Positions 34,704 to 42,904 of a DNA stretch of 64,000 nucleotides are shown one piece after another. The notes below the pieces were generated by a model. The model did no database searches, was not told the origin of the DNA, and saw only the letters and a list, made by a program, of their open reading frames with translations. The position numbers and the translations under genes were made by a program. This stretch comes from Aulosira sp. FACHB-615. Lineage in GTDB: Bacteria; Cyanobacteriota; Cyanobacteriia; Cyanobacteriales; Nostocaceae. The DNA is taken from the NCBI RefSeq assembly GCF_014698045.1, contig NZ_JACJSE010000022.1, positions 1-64,000 on the forward strand. The letters are read 5' to 3'. The number at the start of each line of letters is the position of its first letter. Position 1 is the stretch's first letter.

Positions 34704-35771
34704 TTAATGATGATTAGAGGTGTAATAAACCTTCCCACCAGTGTCAGGGACAAAATGGCAGCTAACACAAGAACGCCATAAAGCCTTCCAAATTGGTTCT
34801 TCAGACTTGCGGTAATATTCACCCATTACAGGTTTGATGGCTTCAGTAGCCTTCAATAAATTGTAGTGAGGAATATTCAAGAAGATGTGATGGGCAACGT
34901 GAGTACCGATATCGTGATGGATATGATTAACCAAACCGTAATTGCGATCGATACTCGAAATTGCACCTTTGAGGAAAGTCCAATCATCACCACGATACCA
35001 AGGAATATCAGGTTCAGTGTGATGTAAAAATGTTACCAAATCTAACCAAATCACAAACACGATGTAGGGCATAGCGTAGTATTTAAACAACCACATCCAA
35101 CCCCATTGATAGGTGAGTACCCCTAACAAACCTACCATCCCAATCCAGAGTGCAGTGCTAGTAATAATGTCCCATTTTTCTGAGGGCTTGAAAAGTGAGC
35201 TACTTGGTGAAAAGTGCGAACCTTCTTTGTTGGGAGAACGCTTAAATAAATAGACTGGATAAGCCAATAAAAATAAATAATATCGACCTATTTTCTGTGC
35301 CAAAGGCATTTCTTTATACTGTGATTCACTCACAGGATACCAGCTTTCATCATTATCAATATTACCAGTATTTTTATGATGTGTCCTATGGCTGATGCGC
35401 CAGCCGTGATAAGGCACTAGTATAGGAGTATGAGATAAATGCCCAATTAAGTCATTGAGCCATTTATGCTTGGAAAAAGATTGATGTCCGCAGTCATGAC
35501 CAACAACAAATAAAGCCCAGAACATTGTGCCTTGCATTAACCAGAAAAAAGGCCAAAAATACCAAGAATCAAGATAATGCGCCACTGCATAAAGTGAACC
35601 AATAATCAGAATGTCACGAAAGAAATAAAACAGTGATTTACTGACGTTGGGTTGAAAACATTCATCTGGGATAGCAGCTTTTAAATCTTGGAGAGTAAAT
35701 GGCAGTTTAGTTGCATCCTCAGAAGCTTGATTTGCACGAGAACTGTCGAACGGGATAGTAGTTGATTGCAC
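34704..35771 (-). CDS. desB: Omega-3 acyl-lipid desaturase DesB
   Basis: 355-residue membrane di-iron desaturase that introduces the omega-3 (delta-15) double bond in membrane glycerolipids. Histidine boxes are HDCGHQS, HRTHH and HVAHH. The context (VPYHGWRISHRTHHKNTGNI, DNDESWYPVSE, and GLVNHIHHDIGTHVAHH) is that of DesB rather than DesA. Membrane segments lie before the first box and between boxes two and three. ATG 35771. It is the most downstream of desC, desA and desB on this strand. About 230 bases separate it from desA, so it may have its own promoter, as expected for a cold-inducible gene. Confidence 0.9.
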   Translation of the reverse strand: MQSTTIPFDSSRANQASEDATKLPFTLQDLKAAIPDECFQPNVSKSLFYFFRDILIIGSLYAVAHYLDSWYFWPFFWLMQGTMFWALFVVGHDCGHQSFSKHKWLNDLIGHLSHTPILVPYHGWRISHRTHHKNTGNIDNDESWYPVSESQYKEMPLAQKIGRYYLFLLAYPVYLFKRSPNKEGSHFSPSSSLFKPSEKWDIITSTALWIGMVGLLGVLTYQWGWMWLFKYYAMPYIVFVIWLDLVTFLHHTEPDIPWYRGDDWTFLKGAISSIDRNYGLVNHIHHDIGTHVAHHIFLNIPHYNLLKATEAIKPVMGEYYRKSEEPIWKALWRSCVSCHFVPDTGGKVYYTSNHH

Positions 35772-36000
35772 TTGGTTCTTTGATAAAAAATAAAGGCGAA
35801 CTGTTTTAGAGGTTTTCCTTCCCCTTTGGGATACTTGCGATGCTGATATAGACGCAAGACAAAAATATCTGGCAATTCACTGAGCAATAACTAAAATTTA
35901 TAGAGAATTGCCAGAAATCTTTAATGTGCAGACAAATAATCTCTTCGCTCTACTTTGAGGATCTGAGATTAATTCAGCGAGATTTTAGCTGAATTTTGGT

Positions 36001-37053
36001 TTACTTACCTGCGTAATATTCGTTAAAAGTTTGATAACCCTCATCAGTCACATAAAGTTGACATTGGTCTGTAATTTGTTTCATTAAAGACCAAGAAAAC
36101 TTAAATTCGTCATGCAAATAATTTCCCCAATTTTCTTTAATGCTGCTGTACGCTAGGCGTAAATTATAAGAGGGGATAGCAGTAGAAATGTGATGTGGGA
36201 CGTGGACGTTAATATCGTGGCACAGGAACTCTACCCACCGGGGATAATCACAATGAATAGTCCCGAATAGCTGCGCCATTGCTTCATTCCATTTGCTGGC
36301 TTTGTCAAACGGCACATCAGAGAAAGTGTGGTGAACAATGGTGAAGGTACTCATCCAGAAATGGTATATCATCCAAGGTATAAACCAGAATTTGATAAAT
36401 CCCCAAATCCCAGTTGTAGCAATGAGGGTAGGAAACACAACTGCTGCAAAAACCACAACTACAGCAACTGAAAGTTTAATACTTCCTTGGTCTTTAACTT
36501 TAAAGTTGCGCCAATCGAAATGCACAACCGCCCAATGTCCAATGGAACCTACCCACCACAGCCGCTTTTTCATGAATAATTTAAAAGCAGATTGACGAGT
36601 GTTACCCCAATTGGTAAAAACTTCTGGTCGGATGGGATGCCAAGCATTATCCTCATCTAACTTGTTGGTATGTTTGTGATGATGATTATGCTTGATTCGC
36701 CAACTGTGAAAAGGGTAGATCAGGGGCATCATAAATATATGCCCTACTAAATCATTTACCCACTTCTTTTTGGCAAATGAACGATGACCGCAGTCATGTC
36801 CAATTACAAAAAAACCTGTTAAAGCAGTCCCTGTAAAAATCCAGGCAAGAGGCAATAGAAACCAGGGAGAAATTGCCAAACTATAGTAGCCTAAACCCAC
36901 CATCAAAACATTGAAGAAAACCTGTGTCCAAGCTTTACGTCTATTCTGCTGAAAACATTCTTTTGGCAAAGTTTTGATAATATCTTTGAGCCTTAGTTGG
37001 GAATTACTAAGGTCTTTATTTGTGGCTTGCGTCTTGATGATTGATGTAGTCAT
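36001..37053 (-). CDS. desA: Delta-12 acyl-lipid desaturase DesA
   Basis: 350-residue membrane di-iron desaturase converting oleoyl to linoleoyl chains in glycerolipids. Boxes are HDCGHRSF, HNHHHKHTN and HVPHHIS, with WVNDLVGHIFMMPLIYPFHS and the long hydrophobic region between boxes two and three typical of DesA. ATG 37053. It shares ancestry with desB immediately downstream but is clearly a distinct paralogue. Its product is the substrate of DesB. Confidence 0.92.
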   Translation of the reverse strand: MTTSIIKTQATNKDLSNSQLRLKDIIKTLPKECFQQNRRKAWTQVFFNVLMVGLGYYSLAISPWFLLPLAWIFTGTALTGFFVIGHDCGHRSFAKKKWVNDLVGHIFMMPLIYPFHSWRIKHNHHHKHTNKLDEDNAWHPIRPEVFTNWGNTRQSAFKLFMKKRLWWVGSIGHWAVVHFDWRNFKVKDQGSIKLSVAVVVVFAAVVFPTLIATTGIWGFIKFWFIPWMIYHFWMSTFTIVHHTFSDVPFDKASKWNEAMAQLFGTIHCDYPRWVEFLCHDINVHVPHHISTAIPSYNLRLAYSSIKENWGNYLHDEFKFSWSLMKQITDQCQLYVTDEGYQTFNEYYAGK

Positions 37054-37346
37054 GAAAACCTAAAAAACAACAAACTCCTCCACCAAGTCACATCAAAGTA
37101 ACTTGTCGTAAAAATCTTTGAATTAACGCTCTGGATTATAGCAACTTTAGCTACCCAAGCACAGAAGTAAGTAGCTTTTAGATAGAACTGACCAAGAGTA
37201 TGTCATGGTAAAATCACCAATTTATCTATGAGGTCAATTCAACATCTAATAATCTAAAACCCAAAAATATTTGACTAATGGATATTAGAAATACCTTTGT
37301 CATTAATCATTGGCAAACCAATAACTAATGACAAATGATAAACGAA
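37054..37346. other. Spacer between desA and desC
   Basis: About 290 bases. The right half is AT-rich repeat words (TTAGAAATACCTTTGTCATT, CATTGGCAAACCAATAAC with TAATGACAAATGA). It probably contains the desA promoter. No specific site is recognised. Confidence 0.45.
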
Positions 37347-38165
37347 TTACGACTTTTTGTCTGCAAGTTTTACATTTTTGGCTAGACCGAAGAGTTGCAA
37401 AAACTGAATTGTCATCCAGGTCATATCGATTTCCCACCATTCCAAACCGTGACGGGCTGAGTATTGAAAAGCATGGTGGTTATTGTGCCAACCTTCACCA
37501 AAAACTAGTAGGGCTACCCACCAGCAGTTAGTTGAGTTATCGCCAGATTCATGGCTGCGATAGCCAAATTTATGGGTAGCACTGTTCACTAACCAGGTGC
37601 AATGATAAACCCAGACAATGCGAACAAAAATTCCCCAGATGACAAATGGCCAACCGCCTAGAAACAACAAGAGAAAACCTAGAGCAAATTGGATGAGAAT
37701 AAAATATTTTTCTAAAAACTGATAAACTGGGTCTTCGGCAATATCTTTGGTAAAGCGAGGAACATCAGCATGAGCAGGGCATTTGTGAATTAGCCAACCC
37801 ATGTGGCTCCACCAAAAGCCTTTATTGGAATCATGAGGATCTGGGTCAGTATCGGAATATAAATGATGAATGCGGTGTGTCCCTACCCATTCTATTGGCC
37901 CTCCTTGACAGGCTAATGTCCCGAAGAATACCAAGAGATATTCCAACCATTTGGGCGTTTGGAAACTGCGGTGAGTAACAAGGCGGTGAAAACCTAGGGT
38001 GATTCCTAAACCACCTGTTATCCAGTAAAGTAATAAACCCACACCAACTGCCGTCCAGCTAAAGTTGCTAGGAACAAGGGCAAATAACGCGCCGATGTGT
38101 AGACCAACGAAAAATAGGGTATTCACCCAATTGATTTGAGGTTTAGTTGAAGTAGCAATTGTCAT
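37347..38165 (-). CDS. desC: Delta-9 acyl-lipid desaturase DesC
   Basis: 272-residue delta-9 desaturase introducing the first double bond into stearoyl chains. Boxes are HRLVTHRSF, EWVGTHRIHHLYSD and GEGWHNNHHAF, the HxxxxH/HxxHH/HxxHH pattern of the acyl-CoA/acyl-lipid delta-9 family. ITGGLGITLGFHRL precedes the first. ATG 38165. It is upstream of desA and desB on the same strand, so the three genes hold the whole sequential desaturation route from 18:0 to 18:3 omega-3 (with no delta-6 enzyme here). Confidence 0.94.
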   Translation of the reverse strand: MTIATSTKPQINWVNTLFFVGLHIGALFALVPSNFSWTAVGVGLLLYWITGGLGITLGFHRLVTHRSFQTPKWLEYLLVFFGTLACQGGPIEWVGTHRIHHLYSDTDPDPHDSNKGFWWSHMGWLIHKCPAHADVPRFTKDIAEDPVYQFLEKYFILIQFALGFLLLFLGGWPFVIWGIFVRIVWVYHCTWLVNSATHKFGYRSHESGDNSTNCWWVALLVFGEGWHNNHHAFQYSARHGLEWWEIDMTWMTIQFLQLFGLAKNVKLADKKS

Positions 38166-38251
38166 GCAGTAACCTGTGTTGAAATTGTTCAGCCTAATCT
38201 GCGCGATCGCACAATCCGCACATTTATAATTTTTTATTTAATGAGGAAATA

Positions 38252-39481
38252 ATGAACAGCTTGGAACAGATGCGGCAAGCAGAACAGGCACTGTTAGAGA
38301 TTTTTTCTGGAATTGACGCTCAGGTCAAGCATAATCTAAAAAGAGTCCTGGATGCCTTTCGTAATCAGCGCGTCGGAGCGCACCACTTTGCCAGTGTGAG
38401 TGGTTACGGTCATGATGATTTAGGACGAGAAACTTTAGATAAAGTTTTTGCGGAAGTAATGGGTGCAGAGGCCGCAGCCGTGCGAGTGCAGTTTGTATCG
38501 GGAACTCACGCGATCGCTTGCGCCCTTTATGGTGTACTCCGTCCTGGTGATGAAATGTTAGCAGTGGTCGGCTCTCCCTACGATACGCTTGAAGAAGTGA
38601 TTGGGTTACGGGGTGAAGGCCAAGGCTCCCTTATAGAGTTTGGCATAAAATACCGCCAATTGGAGCTAACTTTAGGAGGAACTATCGATTGGCAAGCTTT
38701 AAGTAATAGCGTTAATCATAACACTCGTTTAGTTTTAATTCAGCGTTCTTGCGGCTATTCTTGGCGGCCTAGCTTATCAATTGCGGATATCACCAAGATT
38801 GTGCATATCGTCAAACAGCAAAATCCTGATACTGTTTGCTTTGTGGATAACTGCTACGGCGAATTTATCGAAACTCAAGAACCCACTCATGTTGGTGCGG
38901 ATTTAATGGCGGGTTCCTTAATTAAAAATCCTGGTGGGACAATTGTTACCGCAGGCGGTTACGTAGCTGGTCGGGCTGATTTGGTAGAAGCTGCCGCCTG
39001 TCGCCTCACAGCCCCCGGTATCGGTAGTTATGGCGGTGCTACTTTTGACCAAAATCGCTTGTTATTCCAAGGCTTATTTTTATCACCGCAGATGGTGGGT
39101 GAGGCGATGAAGGGAACTTTCTTGACTGGTTATGTTTTTGACAAACTTGGTTATCCGGTGAATCCTGCGCCCCTTGCACCTCGTGGTGATGTGATTCAGG
39201 CGATTAAACTGGGTTCAGCGAAAAAATTAATCGCTTTTTGTAAGGCGGTGCAGCAAAATTCCCCCGTGGGTTCTTATCTTGACCCCATACCGGATGCTAT
39301 GCCGGGATATGAGAGTAAAGTTGTGATGGCTGGGGGAACATTTATTGAGGGGAGTACCTTGGAATTTTCGGCGGATGGGCCGTTGCGGGAGCCTTATATA
39401 GTTTATTGCCAAGGGGGGACTCATTGGACTCATGTAGCGATCGCATTAGAGGCGGCAATTGAAGCAGTTGGGAGTGCTTGA
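38252..39481 (+). CDS. Methionine gamma-lyase-like (aluminium-resistance family) PLP protein
   Basis: 409-residue PLP-dependent protein of the YnbB/aluminium-resistance family, related to cystathionine and methionine gamma-lyases. HHFASVSGYGHDDLGRETLD opens the fold. FVDNCYGEF is the PLP ring-stacking region, and MAGSLIKNPGGTIVTAGGY carries the Schiff-base Lys. TAPGIGSYGG and the C-terminal EGSTLEFSADGPLREPY are family blocks. The real substrate is unknown. ATG 38252 with GAGGAA upstream. Its stop overlaps the upstream repeat arm region of the GxxExxY gene only after a short spacer. Confidence 0.88.
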   Translation: MNSLEQMRQAEQALLEIFSGIDAQVKHNLKRVLDAFRNQRVGAHHFASVSGYGHDDLGRETLDKVFAEVMGAEAAAVRVQFVSGTHAIACALYGVLRPGDEMLAVVGSPYDTLEEVIGLRGEGQGSLIEFGIKYRQLELTLGGTIDWQALSNSVNHNTRLVLIQRSCGYSWRPSLSIADITKIVHIVKQQNPDTVCFVDNCYGEFIETQEPTHVGADLMAGSLIKNPGGTIVTAGGYVAGRADLVEAAACRLTAPGIGSYGGATFDQNRLLFQGLFLSPQMVGEAMKGTFLTGYVFDKLGYPVNPAPLAPRGDVIQAIKLGSAKKLIAFCKAVQQNSPVGSYLDPIPDAMPGYESKVVMAGGTFIEGSTLEFSADGPLREPYIVYCQGGTHWTHVAIALEAAIEAVGSA

Positions 39482-39503
39482 AGTTACATGAGTTAGGATT
39501 GTC

Positions 39504-39944
39504 TCACGCAGAGACGCGGAGGCGCAGAGAGTTAATGATTGAGAATGAGATTACTGGTGCTGTGGTGAATGTTGCTTATAAGGTTCACACAACATTGGGG
39601 CCTGGGTTGCTGGAATCTGTTTATGAGTCGGTTATGGATTTTGAGTTACGGAGGCGAAAGTTAAAGGTTAGTAGACAGGTAGCAATTCCGGTGATTTATG
39701 AAGGTATGTATTTGGATGAAGGCTTCCGTGCTGATTTGATAGTCGAGGATCGGGTGATTGTTGAACTCAAATCGGTAGAAGCGGTTCATCCAGTACACAA
39801 AAAGCAACTACTTACTTACCTCCGCCTTGCTGATAAACGAGTCGGATTACTCATCAACTTCAACGTCACACTCATCAAAGATGGAATATCCCGCGTAGTT
39901 AATAACCTCTAAAAAACTCTCTGCGCCTCCGCGCCTCTGCGTGA
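39504..39944. mobile_element. GxxExxY gene bounded by 30-bp inverted repeats
   Basis: The left arm 39504-39533 (TCACGCAGAGACGCGGAGGC, then GCAGAGAGTT) and the right arm 39915-39944 are inverted copies matching at 29 of 30 bases. The left arm touches the start codon, and the right arm begins two bases after the stop. The 441-bp unit therefore consists of one gene and two arms. The same repeat family occurs inside ileS (60611-60640) and near 8785-8849. It may be a non-autonomous mobile cassette. No target duplication has been shown. Confidence 0.55.
39535..39912 (+). CDS. GxxExxY protein
   Basis: 125-residue protein of the GxxExxY family, likely a small PD-(D/E)xK nuclease-like fold. The name motif is present as GLLESVY, and RADLIVEDRVIVELKSVEAV gives the D...ExK core. 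YLRLADKRVGLLINFNV is the C-terminal block. ATG 39535 is preferred. The frame is open to 39478, but those codons (HAETRRRRE) come from the left repeat arm. Function is unknown. Such genes are common in cyanobacteria and other bacteria as solitary cargo-like genes. Confidence 0.85.
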   Translation: MIENEITGAVVNVAYKVHTTLGPGLLESVYESVMDFELRRRKLKVSRQVAIPVIYEGMYLDEGFRADLIVEDRVIVELKSVEAVHPVHKKQLLTYLRLADKRVGLLINFNVTLIKDGISRVVNNL

Positions 39945-39948
39945 AATA

Positions 39949-41148
39949 TCACTCCGGTAATTTATACTCCCCAACAATCCGTTTAGCAAACTCCGGCACA
40001 TGATTTTCTAACTTCTCAGGATGATTCCGCTTCACATACAAATAATTCCTTGTAAAGTGCGAATCAATAGAAAACCTCGCATACTCCAACCCTTTGGGGC
40101 CGATTTTATCAATGACTACGCCCATCATTTTTGCTACCCACATCGGTAAGGTTACGCCTTTGTCATAAGCCGGAATCCCTTGTTGTACGGCTTCTTTACG
40201 GTTCCCTTGGGACATTACAGGTTGAGTGTCTATCTGGTCTTTTACCAAGTCCAGCATTTCTTTACCTGTATCATTTCTCACTAAAATCCACTGCCAGCCG
40301 AAGGGTGCGCCCATGTAACCAACGACTAAATCGGCTAGGGAGTTGACGTAATCAAAGCAACTCATACAAGAGGGGGCGAAGACATCTTTGAGTTGGTTGG
40401 TTTTTAAGCCAAAGAAGGGGACTTTCTCAATTGAGCCGTCTTCGTGTTTGAAGTGAATGCGGAAGTCTTGCATGAATTCGTAGTGTACTACTGTGTCAGG
40501 CGATCGGCTGGTGGTTTCTAGGAATTTTTTCAGTCCGGCGCGGGTGACGTTATCTACGCAGGGTGTACCTAAGACGTATAACTTTTCTAGACCGAGTTTC
40601 TTTTCTACTGCCCGGAGTGCTTGAATTTGGCAACCAACGCCAATGACTAATAGTCGCTTCATCCCGGATTTTTCTACTTCTTCCAAAATAGAAAGGTTGG
40701 GAGAGAGTGTTGGTTTATTTACCCGTGCCGCCAGTATTTCTTCTGGGGTGCGAGCAATCACAGGCATGGGTTGGAAGCGGTCTTCTTTGGTATTTTGAAC
40801 GCAGACTACGCCTTCGACTAAGCCACGATTTAGCATTTCGATGGCAATAGTGCTAACTATCCCTGTCCATTGTGCGCCTTCGATGGGCTGTTGTTTCCGG
40901 GCTGCCATCATTTCTTGATGCACGCCAAAGTAGAGTTCTTCGGGGTTGTCGAGATTCCGAGAACGGCTGTGGCTTTGGGTTTCCAGCGTGTCTATCTGCT
41001 GGGTGATAAACGCGCAGGCTTCCTTGACATAGTGAATATAGTATGTATCACACAGCCCACATTCGCTGCACAGTTCTTTGGCAGGGCGACGGCTACCGGG
41101 TTTTAAGGCTTTGGCTTTTGTATGCTTGCTAGAATCAACAGAGGTCAT
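39949..41148 (-). CDS. bciB: Ferredoxin-type divinyl (proto)chlorophyllide 8-vinyl reductase BciB
   Basis: 399-residue protein of the coenzyme F420 hydrogenase beta-subunit superfamily. It matches the cyanobacterial BciB group (slr1923 type), which reduces the 8-vinyl group in chlorophyll synthesis with ferredoxin, FAD and two 4Fe-4S clusters. ELCSECGLCDTYYIHYVKEA near residue 26 and FAPSCMSCFDYVNSLADLVV around residue 256 supply the cluster cysteines. GVGCQIQALRAVEK and LYVLGTPCVDN are family blocks. The related plant HCAR acts on 7-hydroxymethyl chlorophyll, so paralogy should be kept in mind. ATG 41148. Confidence 0.85.
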   Translation of the reverse strand: MTSVDSSKHTKAKALKPGSRRPAKELCSECGLCDTYYIHYVKEACAFITQQIDTLETQSHSRSRNLDNPEELYFGVHQEMMAARKQQPIEGAQWTGIVSTIAIEMLNRGLVEGVVCVQNTKEDRFQPMPVIARTPEEILAARVNKPTLSPNLSILEEVEKSGMKRLLVIGVGCQIQALRAVEKKLGLEKLYVLGTPCVDNVTRAGLKKFLETTSRSPDTVVHYEFMQDFRIHFKHEDGSIEKVPFFGLKTNQLKDVFAPSCMSCFDYVNSLADLVVGYMGAPFGWQWILVRNDTGKEMLDLVKDQIDTQPVMSQGNRKEAVQQGIPAYDKGVTLPMWVAKMMGVVIDKIGPKGLEYARFSIDSHFTRNYLYVKRNHPEKLENHVPEFAKRIVGEYKLPE

Positions 41149-41199
41149 ATAAAGTTTGTTTTATCCAGGAATCCTTTTACTACAATACCTTTACAGCTT

Positions 41200-41350
41200 G
41201 TGAACTTAACTATAGAAATTGAAAAAGAAGAGGATGGAAGTTTATTAGCTGAGGTAATTAATTTTCCTGGCGTGCTGGTTTATAGGGTCACAAAAAGATT
41301 TTAAGCCTTAGCTTTGTAAGTGCTTTCCCGATAAGTTGGAACTGATCAAA
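41200..41350 (+). pseudogene. Decayed HicB-like antitoxin fragment
   Basis: From GTG 41200 the translation is VNLTIEIEKEEDGSLLAEVI, then NFPGVLVYRVTK and a stop at 41302-41304. It matches the first half of short HicB-like antitoxins. Beyond it another frame reads ALAL, stop, VLS, recalling the family continuation (ALALxVLADRLE). The gene therefore appears truncated by frameshifts and stops. No toxin gene is adjacent. Confidence 0.6.
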
Positions 41351-41394
41351 AATTTTTGCATTGATGATACAGAGACGTTAAAGATATTTAGTAA

Positions 41395-41757
41395 ATGAAA
41401 GATAAAAGTTTTTTACATAATGATGAATTTTATCAATTTCCTACTACGAAATTATTAGAAATACTCGAAAATGGTTTGTTGTTGGAGAGAGGACGTGCAT
41501 TGTTTATTCTTGCGCGGCTTTCTGGTGACAATAAAGAACTTATTCCCATAGTTGTAAAGCAGATATACGATTCTAAAAACCGGACTGCTATAACAATTGG
41601 TACAGTTTCCATTTCTTGTTTAGGTATTGCTGGCTTATTAGAAGCAGATACTCACGATACAAGAGAGATTGTCAAAGTACTTCTCGAAACATGGACAGAA
41701 CCAGACCGTAGCAATATTATTGATTTTTTAAAGTTACAGCACATTTTGGGTACATAA
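41395..41757 (+). CDS. Conserved hypothetical protein (helical)
   Basis: 120-residue acidic, mostly helical protein: EFYQFPTTKLLEILENGLLL, then RGRALFILARLSGDNKELIP and a DTREIVKVLLETWTEPDRSN tail. The spacing of leucines and charges resembles a couple of HEAT-like helical repeats, but I cannot assign a family. ATG 41395 lacks a strong ribosome site. It lies in a small accessory stretch between the HicB remnant and DUF4079. Confidence 0.6.
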   Translation: MKDKSFLHNDEFYQFPTTKLLEILENGLLLERGRALFILARLSGDNKELIPIVVKQIYDSKNRTAITIGTVSISCLGIAGLLEADTHDTREIVKVLLETWTEPDRSNIIDFLKLQHILGT

Positions 41758-42209
41758 TTACTCCAAAGTAACTAATAACAACTGAGAAGAATTTCTAATA
41801 TCATTGATATGACTAAGTAGATAGACAGCATAATTTAGAAGACGCATTTCGACTTCTCCCCAAGGGAGAAGCTACGCGAACGCTCAATGCTCATTATGCT
41901 GGCTAAAAGAGGGTTGAGCGGAGCCGAAACCCGTTAATCGCAAGTTAGGTTTAATTTAGTTCTTCTACTTATATCAATATTGAGATTAGGCAAAAAAATG
42001 CCCAGATGCAGGGGATTGCTTACTTGAAAGAGTAGTTGGATTTACACACAAGCGCATAAATATAATGAAGCTTATCAAAAATTTCAAATGCAACGGAAGT
42101 TGAGATGAAGTACGATCGCCCTCTTCCTTGTAAAAATTAATTATTTTTTACAATACTTAAAAGTGTGATAAAAAAGTTACTGTAATCCTTAAAAAATGTT
42201 GAAGATATT
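41758..42209. other. Intergenic region with dispersed repeat
   Basis: CTTCTCCCCAAGGGAGAAGC (41851-41870) is a small palindrome followed by TACGCGAACGCTC, related to the GTTCGCGTAGCGTC words elsewhere. The remaining sequence before DUF4079 is AT-rich and presumably holds its promoter. Confidence 0.5.
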
Positions 42210-42674
42210 ATGATTAACGTCAGCGAAGCTCTAGAACCTCTTGCGGCTTGGTTTCGTTCTTTGGGAATACCCCAGCCGATTGTGGAATGGGGGCATCCTG
42301 TGATGATGGGAATTGTTGTGGTAGTGATGGGTAGCTATGTTGCATGGACTGGCTGGCGCGGGAGGCTGGCGCAGGATAAAGATGTGTCTTTTAACAACCG
42401 TATGGGGCATCGTCTCCTAGCACCTTGGATGTTTTTCTTTTTAGCGGCTGGTTATCCTGGTGGAGTTTTATCTTTAGTGATGCAGCGTCACCCAATTTTT
42501 GAGAGTCCCCATTTTTGGACAGGTTCACTTGTACTAATACTTTTATTAATTAATAGTTTACTGACGTTAGGTGGTTTTGGTGGTGATAAACCTGCTTTAC
42601 GTACTACCCATGCCTATTTAGGTAGCGGAATTTTGGGGCTGTTGGTGATTCACGGTGTCTTGGGGTTGATTTAA
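42210..42674 (+). CDS. DUF4079 membrane protein
   Basis: 154-residue membrane protein of the DUF4079 family with four hydrophobic segments. Histidines occur in or next to each segment (WGHPVMMG, MGHRLLAPW, SPHFWTGS, THAYLGS and IHGVLGL), a pattern like the haem-ligating histidines of cytochrome b561-type proteins. This suggests a membrane haem or redox role, as inference. ATG 42210. Function not established as far as I know. Confidence 0.82.
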   Translation: MINVSEALEPLAAWFRSLGIPQPIVEWGHPVMMGIVVVVMGSYVAWTGWRGRLAQDKDVSFNNRMGHRLLAPWMFFFLAAGYPGGVLSLVMQRHPIFESPHFWTGSLVLILLLINSLLTLGGFGGDKPALRTTHAYLGSGILGLLVIHGVLGLI

Positions 42675-42904
42675 TACCTTGAGGACTAACGCACAATGAT
42701 TGTCTGTTGAGAATGGGTATAAGGGTTTAGGTATTCAAAATCCTTACACTCTGTACCTTGATTTTTCACATCACTGCGTCAATTTTATTAGTTTAGATAC
42801 ACGAAGCCCGCAAATGCGGGCTTTGTTTGTATGAATCTAATAAACTATACTTCACCAACAGCATCAATTTTGAGTGCTGCCCAGTTGAGAGTTTGAATTG
42901 TCTT

